A stretch of DNA of 64,000 nucleotides from JBGTFE01 sp036403235 (GCA_036403235.1 DASWRI010000086.1:11093-75092); one strand, 5' to 3'; shown: positions 49,577 to 59,104, counted from the stretch's first letter. Numbers and translations: made by a program. Notes: generated by a model not told the origin, from the letters alone.

Positions 49577-50119
49577 TCAAAAATCCTGATGCCGCAGAAA
49601 GTTTTCGGCGTCCGTTTCGGAAAAAAAGACGAGCCGAACTTCTTTTATCCGCCCGTCAGCGTTGAGGAAATTTTTTATTGCCTGGGAAGAAATTTCCGCC
49701 GCTTCGCGTTTCGGGTAGCCGTAAGCGCCGGTTGAAATCGACGGAAAGGCAATCGACCGCAAATCGTTTTCAGCGGCCAGAGCAAGCGAATTTTGATAGC
49801 AGTCGGCTAAAAGCGCGGCTTCCGTTTCGCGGTCGCGCCCGTAAATCGGCCCGACCGTGTGAATCACGTGTTCGGCGATTAAAAGCCCGCCGTTGGTGAT
49901 GACGGCTTCGCCCGCCGGAAGTCCGTCCGGATACTTTGAGCGACGAATTTCCCTGCATTCTTCGAGGATTTGCCCGCCGCCCGCGCGGTGAATCGCGCCG
50001 TCGACGCCGCCGCCGCCGAGCAAAGTCGAGTTGGCCGCATTGACGATTGCGTCAACGTTTTCTCTTGTAATATCGCCGACTTTTACGATTACCCGGTTAT
50101 TTAAAAACTCGCTTTGCAT
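49577..50119 (-). CDS. Macrodomain protein (O-acetyl-ADP-ribose deacetylase type)
   Basis: ATG 50119 gives 180 residues. The macro domain has VGDITRENVDAIVNAANSTL, then GGGGVDGAIHRAGG, VITNGGLLIAEHVIHTVGPI and IAFPSISTGAYGYP. These residues bind ADP-ribose; family members remove ADP-ribose or acetyl-ADP-ribose. It precedes the phosphorylase gene (minus strand), and its promoter-side flank is the 21-bp array. Confidence 0.93.
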   Translation of the reverse strand: MQSEFLNNRVIVKVGDITRENVDAIVNAANSTLLGGGGVDGAIHRAGGGQILEECREIRRSKYPDGLPAGEAVITNGGLLIAEHVIHTVGPIYGRDRETEAALLADCYQNSLALAAENDLRSIAFPSISTGAYGYPKREAAEISSQAIKNFLNADGRIKEVRLVFFSETDAENFLRHQDF

Positions 50120-50200
50120 AAGCAAATTGTAACTCAAACGGAAACTTGAAGCGTAATCTGCAAAATCAGAGGTCTATTAATCATAATTTGGCCGCTAAAA

Positions 50201-50420
50201 CCCCAAACTTGAGGTTAAAAACCCCAAATTTGAGGTCTGTAGCCTCAAGTTTGGGGTTAGTCTACCCCAAATTTGACGTTGCTAACCTCAAGTTTGATGT
50301 TCCAGACCTCAAATTTGGGGTTCAGGACGTCAAATTTGGGGCTCAGGACGTCAAACTTGAGGCTCTGAACCTCAAATTTGGGGCTCGGAACGTCAAATTT
50401 CGGGTTTTCAACCTCAAAAT
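50201..50420. repeat. Tandem 21-bp degenerate array, 11 units (CCTCAAATTTGGGG type)
   Basis: Word starts lie at 50201, 50222, 50243, 50265, 50286, 50307, 50328, 50349, 50370, 50391 and 50412: pitch 21 bp except one 22. Each core is near-palindromic (C[CG][CT]CAAATTTG[AG]GG[CT]T, about 16 bp) with a 5-bp variable spacer. It fills the gap between the macrodomain gene's 5' side and the GGDEF-EAL gene's 3' end. No gene is supported in it. Confidence 0.92.
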
Positions 50421-50425
50421 ATCGT

Positions 50426-52681
50426 TTAGAAAACCGGCAGATTCTCGTTTTTTGATTTATCGTCGAAAGATTTTTGCGGTTCGGCGGCTTCGGTTTGCGG
50501 AAACCAGTTGTGTTTTTGATATAAAAGCTTTTCCATCACGTCGGCGGGCTGTGGTTTCGACATCAGATAGCCCTGGCCGTAATCGCAGCCGAGGTTTTGC
50601 AGAAGCGCGAGCTGATTTTCGGTTTCGATGCCTTCGGCGATGACGCGCATTTTCAGATTTTTCGCGAGCGACATGATGGTTTGCAGAATTTCCGAGTTTT
50701 CGCCGTTTTCGCCGACGCTGTAAACAAACGAGCGGTCGATTTTGAGCGTGTCGAACGGCAGGCGGTGGAGATAGCTCAAACTGGAATAACCCGTACCGAA
50801 ATCGTCGATTGAAAGCATCACGCCGAGCTCTTTGAGCTTATTGAGAATTTGTATCGTGCGCTCGGCGTTTTCCATCGCCGTGCTTTCGGTGATTTCGAGC
50901 TTTAGAGACGAAGGCGAAAGATTCGCCGATTTGAGAGATTTCTCGACGTCTTCAATCAAACTTTCCTTGGCGAGATGCTTGCCGGAAATGTTTACGCTGA
51001 CAATCAATTCGCTGTAATTCGGCGCGAGCTGCCGCCATTTTGCAATCTGCAAGCAGGTTTCGTTCAAAATCCAGGAGGTTATCGGGATTATCAAACCCGA
51101 ATCTTCGGCAATCGGGATAAACTGCGCGGGCGAGATATTGCCGCGCGTCGGGTGCTGCCAGCGGAGAAGCGCTTCGAAGCCGATAATCTCGCCGTCTTTC
51201 AAGGCAATCAGCGGTTGATAATGCATCGAAAGCTCGCCGCGCTCGACGGCAAAGCGTAAATCCGATTCGAGGTTGACGCGGTCGAGAAAACGCGAGCGCA
51301 GCTCTTTATCAAAAACCGCGACGCCCGTTCCTTTTTCTTTCGCGTAATGCATCGCGATGTCGGCGTCGCGCAAAATTTCTTCGGGACTGTTGTATTCGAG
51401 TTCAAACGGCGCGATTCCGATGTTCAAATCGATAAAAATATTGTTGCCGCTCAGGGAAAAAGTTTCCGACATTTTCTGGTGGATTTTGCGCGCCAGATTT
51501 TCGCCAACCTCGACCGAAGCGAGGTCATTGAGAATAATCGCAAACTCGTCGCCGCCGAGCCGCGCGACCGTGTCGTTCGGGCGAATAATTCGTAAAAGAC
51601 GTTTGGCGACGATTATCAAAACCTTGTCGCCGATGGTGTGACCGAGACTGTCGTTGATGTTTTTGAAACGGCTGATGTCTAAAAATAAAACAAAAAACGA
51701 GCTCGAAACGCTTGTTTTGCATTTTTCGATAAGGCCGCGCAGCGCGCCCGCGAAATTGGCGCGATTGGCGAGATTTGTCAGCGTATCGTGCATCGCCGAA
51801 TGCTGAAACGCTTCTTTGCTTTTGCGCAGCGCCTCGCTCGTCTGCTCTTCCTTTTCGAGCAGAAGCGAAAGCTCGGCGGCGTATTTTTCGGCCTGCTCGG
51901 CGCGGATTCGTTCGACTTCCGCCTTATCGCGCTCGGCCTGCTCGGCTTTGTCAATCGCGCCGTTGATTTCGGCAATGGATTGACGATAGCTCATATAAGC
52001 GATGCCGAACGTCAGAAACGCAATCACCATCGTCAAAAAATCAGCCTGATTTATTAATTTGTAAACGATGCCGGCCAGAGCCGCGCCGACGATTTGAGTT
52101 ATCGAGCTCGAAAAACACTCGTTTTTCCAGGTTTCCCAGAAACTCGCGTCGTTTTTTAGCGAGTGAAAAGTCGTCGCCAGAATCGAAGACACAAAAAATT
52201 GCGAAAAAGCCAGTATTCCGAGAGCCGAAATCAGATAATTTGTGCCGGTCGCGACCAGCTCGGCGGCGAACACGTGAGAAAAAATCGTCCAGATGAGAAA
52301 GGCGAAGGTCGTCGTGATGACGGCAATCGACGTATTTGTCGGAATCATCAGACGGCCGAATTTCATCTTGCCTTTCGACTGGATGTAGTAGCAGGTGGCG
52401 AGCATCTCCATTCCCGCCAGAAGTATCGCCGACGCGCCGCCGAAAATCAAAAATGAAAGAAAAATTATCGAATCGGAAAAACTGACGGAAAATCTCGAGC
52501 GCGGCAGCGTCAGAATCATCTTCGGCGCGACCAGCACCGCAAAGGCCAGAAGAAGCAGAAAATTCCAGCTGATTATTTCCGCCGGAAGATTTATCAAGGC
52601 AAAACCGAGACAAAAAACTCCCAGAGTAATAATTATATATTTTAAGTATTCGATAATTTTCACTTTGTAGTTAAAAGGCAA
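50426..52681 (-). CDS. Membrane GGDEF-EAL cyclic-di-GMP protein
   Basis: The 751-aa protein has about seven N-terminal TM helices (about 15-235; IIITLGVFCLGFALINLPAE onwards), a coiled coil (AEQAERDKAEVERIRAEQAE), a GGDEF domain (about 295-455, LFLDISRFKNINDSLGH; LGGDEFAIIL) and an EAL domain (about 475-720, GFEALLRWQHP; LKLEITESTAM; DDFGTGYSSLSYL). The signature residues of both halves look intact. It could make and degrade c-di-GMP in response to a membrane signal. The start is uncertain (TTG 52681 or GTG 52663). Confidence 0.9.
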   Translation of the reverse strand: MPFNYKVKIIEYLKYIIITLGVFCLGFALINLPAEIISWNFLLLLAFAVLVAPKMILTLPRSRFSVSFSDSIIFLSFLIFGGASAILLAGMEMLATCYYIQSKGKMKFGRLMIPTNTSIAVITTTFAFLIWTIFSHVFAAELVATGTNYLISALGILAFSQFFVSSILATTFHSLKNDASFWETWKNECFSSSITQIVGAALAGIVYKLINQADFLTMVIAFLTFGIAYMSYRQSIAEINGAIDKAEQAERDKAEVERIRAEQAEKYAAELSLLLEKEEQTSEALRKSKEAFQHSAMHDTLTNLANRANFAGALRGLIEKCKTSVSSSFFVLFLDISRFKNINDSLGHTIGDKVLIIVAKRLLRIIRPNDTVARLGGDEFAIILNDLASVEVGENLARKIHQKMSETFSLSGNNIFIDLNIGIAPFELEYNSPEEILRDADIAMHYAKEKGTGVAVFDKELRSRFLDRVNLESDLRFAVERGELSMHYQPLIALKDGEIIGFEALLRWQHPTRGNISPAQFIPIAEDSGLIIPITSWILNETCLQIAKWRQLAPNYSELIVSVNISGKHLAKESLIEDVEKSLKSANLSPSSLKLEITESTAMENAERTIQILNKLKELGVMLSIDDFGTGYSSLSYLHRLPFDTLKIDRSFVYSVGENGENSEILQTIMSLAKNLKMRVIAEGIETENQLALLQNLGCDYGQGYLMSKPQPADVMEKLLYQKHNWFPQTEAAEPQKSFDDKSKNENLPVF

Positions 52682-52936
52682 AGTTGAGAGTCGGAAAGAT
52701 TATTGAAGCTAACTCGGGTTTAGATTATTAAGCGTGAATTGGTGTTCTAAATGCAGTGCGGAAACTGCCTCTGATAACAATATATCATTATTGGCAAGCT
52801 CTGCGCTACAAAATTTTGACCGGATAAATAAAATATTTGGAATAACTGAGCATTCTGACGAAAATAAATTTTTCGACCGAATTTTTGCGCAATATACATT
52901 TACAATAGTTTTCGATTAGACGGCCGCCATTTCTAG
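52682..52936. other. Intergenic region upstream of the GGDEF-EAL gene
   Basis: This AT-rich stretch lies between the GGDEF-EAL start and a degraded coding fragment. A 61-codon plus-strand frame from GTG 52734 (starting MNWCSKCS) has no SD and no recognisable family, so it was not called. Probably it holds the GGDEF-EAL promoter; no clear -10/-35 pair was identified. Confidence 0.3.
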
Positions 52937-53240
52937 CGCGACATCAAGCTGCAATGGCGCGAAAAACGTATCGCGCTCAGTTTTCCGCCAAAGGATTTTT
53001 CGCCCGCCAGACAAAAAGAGCTCGGCATAAATGTCGACGAACGAGAAAAATCGCGTCGCAGTTTTTCATCGCGTTTTGCGCCGGAGTCGTCCCAAAAGCC
53101 CGAGACCGCCGAGCGAAATCGGTAAACCTCTCGATAAGATTTTGAACTTTTTGACGCAGGTCGCCGAACGACAAACGAACGGGCGTTTTCGAGACGATTC
53201 AACGATTAAATCGTGCATATTAAATAAGCTTATGAGTTAA
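52937..53240 (+). pseudogene. Frameshifted remnant of a coding sequence
   Basis: One plus-strand frame reads DIKLQWREKRIALSFPPKDF and SPARQKELGINVDEREKSRR up to a stop near 53119. The next frame then continues GKPLDKILNFLTQVAERQTN to TAA 53240. Composition and codon use resemble real genes here, and no single frame is open across the whole stretch, so a +1 shift in a degraded gene is likely. There is no ATG in the first frame; a stop codon precedes it. Family not recognised. Confidence 0.4.
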
Positions 53241-53742
53241 GTGCGTAAAGCGATACGGCGCCAAAGTCTTTGTAATGCGCTATTTCTCTTTCATAATTCA
53301 TTCCAACTTTTTCAGCTACTCGAATAGAAGCTGTATTTTGTGGATTGATAAGTGCAATAATCCGATTGAAATTATATCCATCAAATCCAATCTTTACGAT
53401 TGACCGGGCAACTTCCGTCGCTAACCCCTGACCCCAGTAATTGCTGTCTAACAAATAAGCTAATTCCAAGTCTTTTATACCTTCAATGTCTTCGTACAAT
53501 AATCCGCACCGTCCAATCAAACTGTTATTTTCTTTGAGCAGGGTCGCCCATAATCCGAATCCGTAATTGTTGTAATACTTTTCGATATGTTTTTGAATAT
53601 GACCGCGTGTTTCTTCAACCGAAGCAGAACCCTGACCCATAAATTTCATAGTTTCGGGATTAGAATAAATGCGATATAAATCTTCCGCATCTTCAACTCT
53701 CAAGCGCCTCAGAATTAACCTTTCCGTTTCGATAACATTCAT
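53230..53742 (-). CDS. GNAT acetyltransferase, RimJ/RimL type
   Basis: The 170-aa protein has the GNAT order: ETERLILRRLRVEDAEDLYR, FGLWATLLKENNSLIGRCGL, LAYLLDSNYWGQGLATEVAR (acetyl-CoA loop QGLATE) and IIALINPQNTASIRVAEKVG. It transfers an acetyl group to an amine on a protein, peptide or small molecule. Its codons and composition are clearly more AT-rich than neighbours, suggesting recent acquisition. A hairpin (53787-53811) lies upstream. Confidence 0.87.
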   Translation of the reverse strand: MNVIETERLILRRLRVEDAEDLYRIYSNPETMKFMGQGSASVEETRGHIQKHIEKYYNNYGFGLWATLLKENNSLIGRCGLLYEDIEGIKDLELAYLLDSNYWGQGLATEVARSIVKIGFDGYNFNRIIALINPQNTASIRVAEKVGMNYEREIAHYKDFGAVSLYALNS

Positions 53743-53786
53743 TAGTTTTGAGCTTTAAAATAATCGAAGAGTTACTTTAATCCATT

Positions 53787-53811
53787 GTCTCAAAAGGGGG
53801 CGTTTTGAGAC
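53787..53811. other. Hairpin upstream of the GNAT gene
   Basis: GTCTCAAAA (53787-53795) pairs perfectly with TTTTGAGAC (53803-53811) around GGGGGCG. It lies about 45 bp before the GNAT start (minus strand). It could be a leader hairpin or the scar of a mobile element; no partner copy is seen. Confidence 0.4.
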
Positions 53812-53885
53812 TTTAGAAGTATAACACCACAAGATTAGGACACTAACAAAATAGCAGATATTTCGGTGTTGAAGCCGAAAGTAAA

Positions 53886-53920
53886 GAAGGCTGAAGATTT
53901 ATCTTAAATCTTCAGCCTTC
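53886..53920 (-). terminator. Terminator of the large surface-protein gene
   Basis: GAAGGCTGAAGATTTA (53886-53901) pairs perfectly with TAAATCTTCAGCCTTC (53905-53920) with a 3-nt loop. On the minus strand it is followed by TTTACTTT. It starts 8 bp after the surface-protein stop codon. Confidence 0.88.
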
Positions 53921-53928
53921 TTCCATAC

Positions 53929-56900
53929 TCAAGGAACAAAAGCGTTGGGAACAGGTTTATCGCCCGATTGACCAAAGCTTTGAATCAAAGTTCCGGCCGT
54001 TGTTCTCTGCGAATACCAGATGTTTGTCGATGTTCTGAAAACAGTCGCATCAAATTTACCGTCTCCGTCGTAATCCCCCGGAGCGGGAATGTCTCCATTT
54101 GTTCCAAACGGGAAAGAGAAATAGCTTTGATTCTCGCTTCTCAAAACAAACCATTCTCCCGTCGAAGGTCTGAACAAAGCAACATCTGCTTTTCCGTCGC
54201 CTGTATAATCTCCCTGCACGGGTTTATCTGTGCTGTTTCCGAATTGAAAAGCAATCAATCCTAAACTGCTTCTGTTTATCCACCATTCTCCGGCTGATAC
54301 TCGATAAATGGCAATATCAGATTTGCCGTCTGCGTCGTAATCGGCAACTACGGGAACATCTCCGGTTTGTCCGAACTGCTGAATGATTGTTCCGCCCGTT
54401 GATTTATTGATATACCAGGTTGAATTTGAAGGACGAAACACCGCCGCATCGGCTTTTCCGTCAGCATCGAAATCTCCGACTATTGGAATGTCGCCCGAAG
54501 TGCCGAACGGGAAAGAATAGTAGCTGTTATCTTCACTGCGAAGAATAAACCATTCGCCGGTTGATGGTCGCCAGAAGGCAACATCGGTTTTGCCGTCTCC
54601 GGTGTAATCAGCGGGCGTTAATTTGTCTGACGAACTACCGAATTGAAAAGCACGGTTTTGTCCGTCTGAACTTCTCAAACACCACCATTCTCCGGCTGAC
54701 GGGCGAAAGATTGAAATGTCGGTTTTACCGTCGCCGTCAAAGTCGAACGGCTTATGCGTTTGCGCGGTCGCGCCTGCCTGCGTAACGGTGAAAGTTTGTC
54801 CGGCGGCCGTAATCGTTCCCGTTCGCGCCGCGCCGCTATTGACTGCGACGCTAAAACTTACTGCGCCGCCGCCGCTGCCCGAGGCTCCGCCCGTTACGCT
54901 TATCCAGGCCGCATTGCTCGACGCCGTCCAGGCGCAGCCGCCTTGCGCGGTAACGTTGACGCTGCCGCTCGCGCCGCTTGCCGGAACGCTTTGCGATGTC
55001 GGATTTATTAAATAACTGCAAGTGTCGTTATCGGTAATCGTAACCGTAAGACTCGCGGGCGTGCCGAGTGTCGCGCCGCCGGTCGGCGAAGTCAAATTCA
55101 CGGTGAAATTCTCGTTGCCTTCGACAAGTGCGTCTTCGAGAATCGGAACTATAATTGTCTTGCTGGTCTCGTTCGCCGCAAAAGTCAAAGTTCCGCTCGT
55201 TGCCGTGTAATCGACTCCTCCGGTCGCCGTGCCGTTAGCCGTTCCGAAATTTATCGAAACGCCCGATGCCGCGCCGCCCGTTCTGGTTACGGTTAAAGAG
55301 ATGCCGCCCGCGCCTTCGCCGACGGTTGCGGTCGAAGCGGAGAATTGAATCGCGCCGCCCGCATCGTCGTTAACGATTGTGCCGATGCCTTGCGCGTCCG
55401 AAATAACGGCGTTCGTCGCGCCGGAAAGATTAACCGAAAAAGTTTCGTTTCCCTCGACAACCGTGTCGCCGTTGACCGCGACGCTGATTTGCTTGCTCGT
55501 CTCGCCCGCGTTGAAAGTTACGCTTCCGCTTCCCGCAACATAATCGCTCGGCGCAGTTGCAGTGCCGTCGGCGGTCGCAAAATTGACCGAAACGGTTTGA
55601 CCGCTCGCCGCCGAAAGCGAGACGGTGAAAGTCGCGTTGACCGTTCCCGCGCTGCCTTCGGTAACGCTTACGTCGTTGATTGAGAGTGACGGCGTCGGGT
55701 CGTCGTCAACAATCGTCAGAATCGCTTGATTCGGATTGCCCGGAGTCGCACCGCCCGTCGGACTGCTCAAAGTTAAATTAATTGTTTCGTTCGGCTCGTC
55801 GAGCGCGTCGCTGATAATCGGCACGGCGAAAGATTTGCTGGTCTCATTTGCCGCAAAGGTCAAAGTTCCGCTTGTCGCCGTGTAGTCGATTCCCGCGGTC
55901 GCCGTGCCGCTTGATGTCGCATAGTTGACCGAAACGCCCGATGCCGCGCCGCCCGCTCTTGTAACGGTGATGACGGCCGCGCCGCCTGCTTCGCCGAAAT
56001 CATAATTTGCCGCGCTGAATTGCAGAGCGCCCGCCGTGTCGTCGTCGGCAATCGTGACGACGGCCGGATTCGGAGTTCCGATGGTCGCGCCGCCCGTCGG
56101 GCTGCTTAACGACACGCTGAATGTTTCGTCGGGTTCGTCGAGAGTATCATTGATAATCGGAACGGAAAAAGTTTTACTCGTCTCGTTTGCGCCGAATGTA
56201 ACCGCGCCGAAAATGTCGGTGAAATCCAATCCCACAACAGCCGTTCCGTTGTCTGTTTGATAATCTACCGAAACGCCGGATGCCGCGCCGCCTGTGCGCG
56301 TAATCGTAATGACAACTTCGCCGCCCGCTTCGCCGACGCCGTAAACTGCGCTGCTAAACTGAACCGTTCCGGCGGTGTCGTCGTCGGCAATCGTAACGCT
56401 TGTCGTGCCCGGACTTCCGATAGTCGCGCCGCCCTGCGGATTGCTCAGCGTTACGTTGAATGTTTCGTTCGCTTCGTCGAGCGTGTCGTTGATAATCGGT
56501 ATTGTAAAAGTTTTGTCCGTTTCGCCCGACGCAAAGGTTAGCAATCCGTTTGCTCCCGTGTAATCTTGTCCCTCGGTCGCCGTGCCGTTTGAAGTGGAAT
56601 AATTTACGTAAACCGTTCCGTTTGCGCCGCCGGTTCTCGTTACTCTCACGAGAACGCCGGAGTTCGATTCGTTGACGCTGTAGGCGGCTGAATAAAATTG
56701 AAGCGCGCCTGCCGGTTCGTTTGTGACCTGGCGGCATTGCGAAATCTCCGAAGAATTTCCGCTCGCGTCGGTGGCGATGGCTGTAATGTATTGTCCGGCG
56801 TATGCGTTGGTTCCGTCTAAGTTGATATTAAAAGCGGCGTTTCCGCCCGCGTCCGTCGTTATTTGAAACGCGCCTAAATTTATATATGCTTCGCCGTAGC

Positions 56901-58680
56901 CTGACGAATCGCAATCATTATTTGTATAAAACTGCAAAATAAAATTTCCGTTCGGAGCGCTGTTGAGATTTCCCGAAACGTTGGTCGGCCCGCCGCTTCT
57001 CGCGAGAGCCGAAGTCAAGACGGGAAAGTTTTGCAGATTGTTCGCGCCCGTATCGCCGTCGCCCGCGTCGTTCGGTGTTACGCCGTCAGTACCTAAATCG
57101 ATTCCCAGGCCGTCGTTCAAGTAAATGTCGTTATTGATTATTTTGTTGCCCGTCCCGGAATCGGCGTAAATTCCGTCGCCGCCGTTATGTCGAAAAACAT
57201 TGCGCTCGCCTACAGTATTTCCGCCGATAATGTTGTTGCTGGCAGAATTTGTGATAATCAAACCGTTCAGAACGTTTCCGGTAAAGGCGTTATTGACGTT
57301 CTGCTGGATTAAATTTCCCGTCGCCGTGCTGCCGGAAATGGCGATGCCGTTTTTCTGGTTTCCGGCAATCCAGTTGCCGCGAAAACCCGAAGCGTCGGGC
57401 GCGCCGATAAAATTATTCGGCGCATTGGTTATCACCACGCCGTTAAAGCCGTTGCCGAAGCTTGAGCTGTAGTCGCGCGTCATACCGATGAAATTCCCGA
57501 AAACTTTGTTTCCGGTCGTCGTCGCGCCATCTACCCGCACGCCGTCAACTGCGTTGCCCGAAATTACGTTTCCGTTCGTATCCGACACGCCGCCGATTGT
57601 ATTGTTCGTCGCGCCGCCGGTGATAAAAATGCCGTCGTTACTGTTCGGAATCGCGGCGTCGGAACTGAAATTCAAACCGATAATGTTATTGCCGACCGAA
57701 TTGTTCGACGAAGTTCCGGTCATCGCCAAACCGTTCGTGTTATTACCGGAAATGATGTTGCCCTGTGTCGCATTGCCGATTGTGTTGCTGCTCGCACTGA
57801 CTATTACTACTCCGTTAAAAGCATTTCCCAAATCTGCCGAGCCGCTGCTGGTGGTGCCGATGTAATTGCCTTGAACCGTGTTGCCGGTCGCACCCGCGCC
57901 TTCGATTCGGACGCCGTCGACGTTATTGCCCGAAACGATGTTGGCTGAAAGATAAGACGTACCGCCGACGATGTTGTTCGCGGAATTTAAAATATAAAGT
58001 CCCTCGCCGTTGCCGATGCCGGCGGTATTCGTGCTGTTCGTTCCGATAATGCAGTTTTTAACTGTATTGCCGCCGCCCGTTTCGAGCCGAATTCCATCGC
58101 TGCTAAAGCGATTGATGAATAAGTAGCTGATTGTGCTGCCGCCCGCCGTGACGTATAAACCGCGTGCGCCCGCGCCCGCACTTGCACCGTTTAACTCGAC
58201 GCGAGCCGTGCTGCCGCCCTGACTGCCGTTGATTGTTACCGCTCCGGTTATCACGGGCAATGCTCCGAGACCGCTGCTGCCGATGTTTATAACGCCGGGA
58301 TTTGATGGCAGCCCGAATTGAATCATGTCCGCGCCCGCGCTGTTGTTGGCGGCAATAATCGCTTCGCGCAGAGTGCAGCCGTTCGCGGCGGTCGTGCAGG
58401 CTCCGTCGTTTGTGTCGGCGAGACTGTTGACGGTAAAAGTAGCCGCCGGCGCCGCAGTCGCATCGTCCGCAGCCGGATTTTCCGCTGCCGCAATCGAGTC
58501 GTTATTGCTCTCGGCGGAAATCCCCGCGCTGAAGACAATCGCCGAAATCAGTAAAATCAGTAATAAGCCCGCGATTTTTGTTAATCTTAAACTTTGCCGG
58601 CCGAGTATTTGTTTCCGCGATTTGTTTTTCTTGCAGGTTGATATAAAATTCGTTTTTCTAATCTGTATTCGGTTCCTCAT
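53929..58680 (-). CDS. Giant secreted protein: CSLREA, beta-helix, Calx-beta, BACON, FG-GAP repeats
   Basis: The 1583-aa protein has a long-n-region signal peptide (hydrophobic about 36-56) and a CSLREA-type motif (ACTTAANGCTLREAIIAANN). A right-handed beta helix (about 150-545) rich in N-x-I-x-G rungs and one extra beta domain follow. Then come five Calx-beta domains (about 660-1218), a BACON domain (about 1219-1305) and six FG-GAP/VCBS-like repeats (DYDGDGK-type Asp loops, about 1308-1583) ending GDKPVPNAFVP. GGAG precedes the ATG. It is likely an exported, calcium-binding surface or adhesion protein. The small CxxC protein is upstream. Confidence 0.9.
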   Translation of the reverse strand: MRNRIQIRKTNFISTCKKNKSRKQILGRQSLRLTKIAGLLLILLISAIVFSAGISAESNNDSIAAAENPAADDATAAPAATFTVNSLADTNDGACTTAANGCTLREAIIAANNSAGADMIQFGLPSNPGVINIGSSGLGALPVITGAVTINGSQGGSTARVELNGASAGAGARGLYVTAGGSTISYLFINRFSSDGIRLETGGGNTVKNCIIGTNSTNTAGIGNGEGLYILNSANNIVGGTSYLSANIVSGNNVDGVRIEGAGATGNTVQGNYIGTTSSGSADLGNAFNGVVIVSASSNTIGNATQGNIISGNNTNGLAMTGTSSNNSVGNNIIGLNFSSDAAIPNSNDGIFITGGATNNTIGGVSDTNGNVISGNAVDGVRVDGATTTGNKVFGNFIGMTRDYSSSFGNGFNGVVITNAPNNFIGAPDASGFRGNWIAGNQKNGIAISGSTATGNLIQQNVNNAFTGNVLNGLIITNSASNNIIGGNTVGERNVFRHNGGDGIYADSGTGNKIINNDIYLNDGLGIDLGTDGVTPNDAGDGDTGANNLQNFPVLTSALARSGGPTNVSGNLNSAPNGNFILQFYTNNDCDSSGYGEAYINLGAFQITTDAGGNAAFNINLDGTNAYAGQYITAIATDASGNSSEISQCRQVTNEPAGALQFYSAAYSVNESNSGVLVRVTRTGGANGTVYVNYSTSNGTATEGQDYTGANGLLTFASGETDKTFTIPIINDTLDEANETFNVTLSNPQGGATIGSPGTTSVTIADDDTAGTVQFSSAVYGVGEAGGEVVITITRTGGAASGVSVDYQTDNGTAVVGLDFTDIFGAVTFGANETSKTFSVPIINDTLDEPDETFSVSLSSPTGGATIGTPNPAVVTIADDDTAGALQFSAANYDFGEAGGAAVITVTRAGGAASGVSVNYATSSGTATAGIDYTATSGTLTFAANETSKSFAVPIISDALDEPNETINLTLSSPTGGATPGNPNQAILTIVDDDPTPSLSINDVSVTEGSAGTVNATFTVSLSAASGQTVSVNFATADGTATAPSDYVAGSGSVTFNAGETSKQISVAVNGDTVVEGNETFSVNLSGATNAVISDAQGIGTIVNDDAGGAIQFSASTATVGEGAGGISLTVTRTGGAASGVSINFGTANGTATGGVDYTATSGTLTFAANETSKTIIVPILEDALVEGNENFTVNLTSPTGGATLGTPASLTVTITDNDTCSYLINPTSQSVPASGASGSVNVTAQGGCAWTASSNAAWISVTGGASGSGGGAVSFSVAVNSGAARTGTITAAGQTFTVTQAGATAQTHKPFDFDGDGKTDISIFRPSAGEWWCLRSSDGQNRAFQFGSSSDKLTPADYTGDGKTDVAFWRPSTGEWFILRSEDNSYYSFPFGTSGDIPIVGDFDADGKADAAVFRPSNSTWYINKSTGGTIIQQFGQTGDVPVVADYDADGKSDIAIYRVSAGEWWINRSSLGLIAFQFGNSTDKPVQGDYTGDGKADVALFRPSTGEWFVLRSENQSYFSFPFGTNGDIPAPGDYDGDGKFDATVFRTSTNIWYSQRTTAGTLIQSFGQSGDKPVPNAFVP

Positions 58681-58703
58681 TTGTATGCTCCTATAAATTT
58701 TAA

Positions 58704-58898
58704 TTAGTTGGTTTTCTTTTCAATTTTCTTTTCGTCAAACTCGGCAATCGCCTGTCTGCAAAATGGACAAACCGTAACCGGCTCAGTTGTCCGAACTGCG
58801 GATTCTTCGCTTTCGACAATCGAGGAATCAAGCTCCGGCAAACTGACTGAAATCATTTCCTCGACTTCGATAAAAATTTCTGTAATAGTTCTTTTCAT
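58704..58898 (-). CDS. Small protein with CxxC motif, upstream of the giant gene
   Basis: The 64-aa protein starts MKRTITEIFIEVEEMISVSL, a strand pattern seen in small acidobacterial proteins next to winged-helix/TPR regulators (from memory). One CPFC pair near residue 45 follows, then an acidic/basic tail. It may bind a metal or redox partner. It lies 23 bp upstream of the giant gene and downstream of one copy of the 41-bp element, so it may be regulated with it. Confidence 0.65.
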   Translation of the reverse strand: MKRTITEIFIEVEEMISVSLPELDSSIVESEESAVRTTEPVTVCPFCRQAIAEFDEKKIEKKTN

Positions 58899-58987
58899 TT
58901 TTCTTAAAGTAAATTGCTTCTTAAACGGCCTTAGCGCTGCGGCACGGAAAAAAATCCGACGTGAATATCATCTTCCGGGAAGCATTT

Positions 58988-59028
58988 GAAAGTCTTTGCA
59001 AACTTCTTGGAAAAATCTTGGAATTTTA
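58988..59028. promoter_or_regulatory. 41-bp element, copy 1 (predicted regulator binding site)
   Basis: The element consists of about three 11-bp direct repeats: TCTTTGCAAAC, TTCTTGGAAAA and ATCTTGGAATT. It is 40/41 identical to 60505-60545. It lies about 90 bp upstream of the small CxxC protein and giant surface-protein genes, and 107 bp past the beta-propeller gene's end. The 11-bp pitch fits PhoB/OmpR-type winged-helix binding. Orientation relative to the genes differs between copies. Confidence 0.65.
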
Positions 59029-59071
59029 CTGTCGGCGAAAAATTTTTGATTGATTGATTTCACGCCAACTG

Positions 59072-59104
59072 AAAACGCGGAGCATACTTGCCGCCCCGCG
59101 TTTT
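59072..59104 (-). terminator. Terminator of the beta-propeller protein gene
   Basis: AAAACGCGG (59072-59080) pairs with CCGCGTTTT (59096-59104) around AGCATACTTGCCGCC. U-tracts exist on both strands. It lies about 30 bp after the gene's stop codon on the minus strand, between it and the 41-bp element. Confidence 0.75.

Noticed and set aside
50201..50420. Group of rho-independent terminators
   Set aside because: Each core can fold, but no T-run follows the stems and eleven in a row with fixed pitch is not a terminator layout.
52734..52919. 61-codon plus-strand frame starting MNWCSKCS
   Set aside because: GTG start with no SD, no family and low complexity. The CxxC could be chance.
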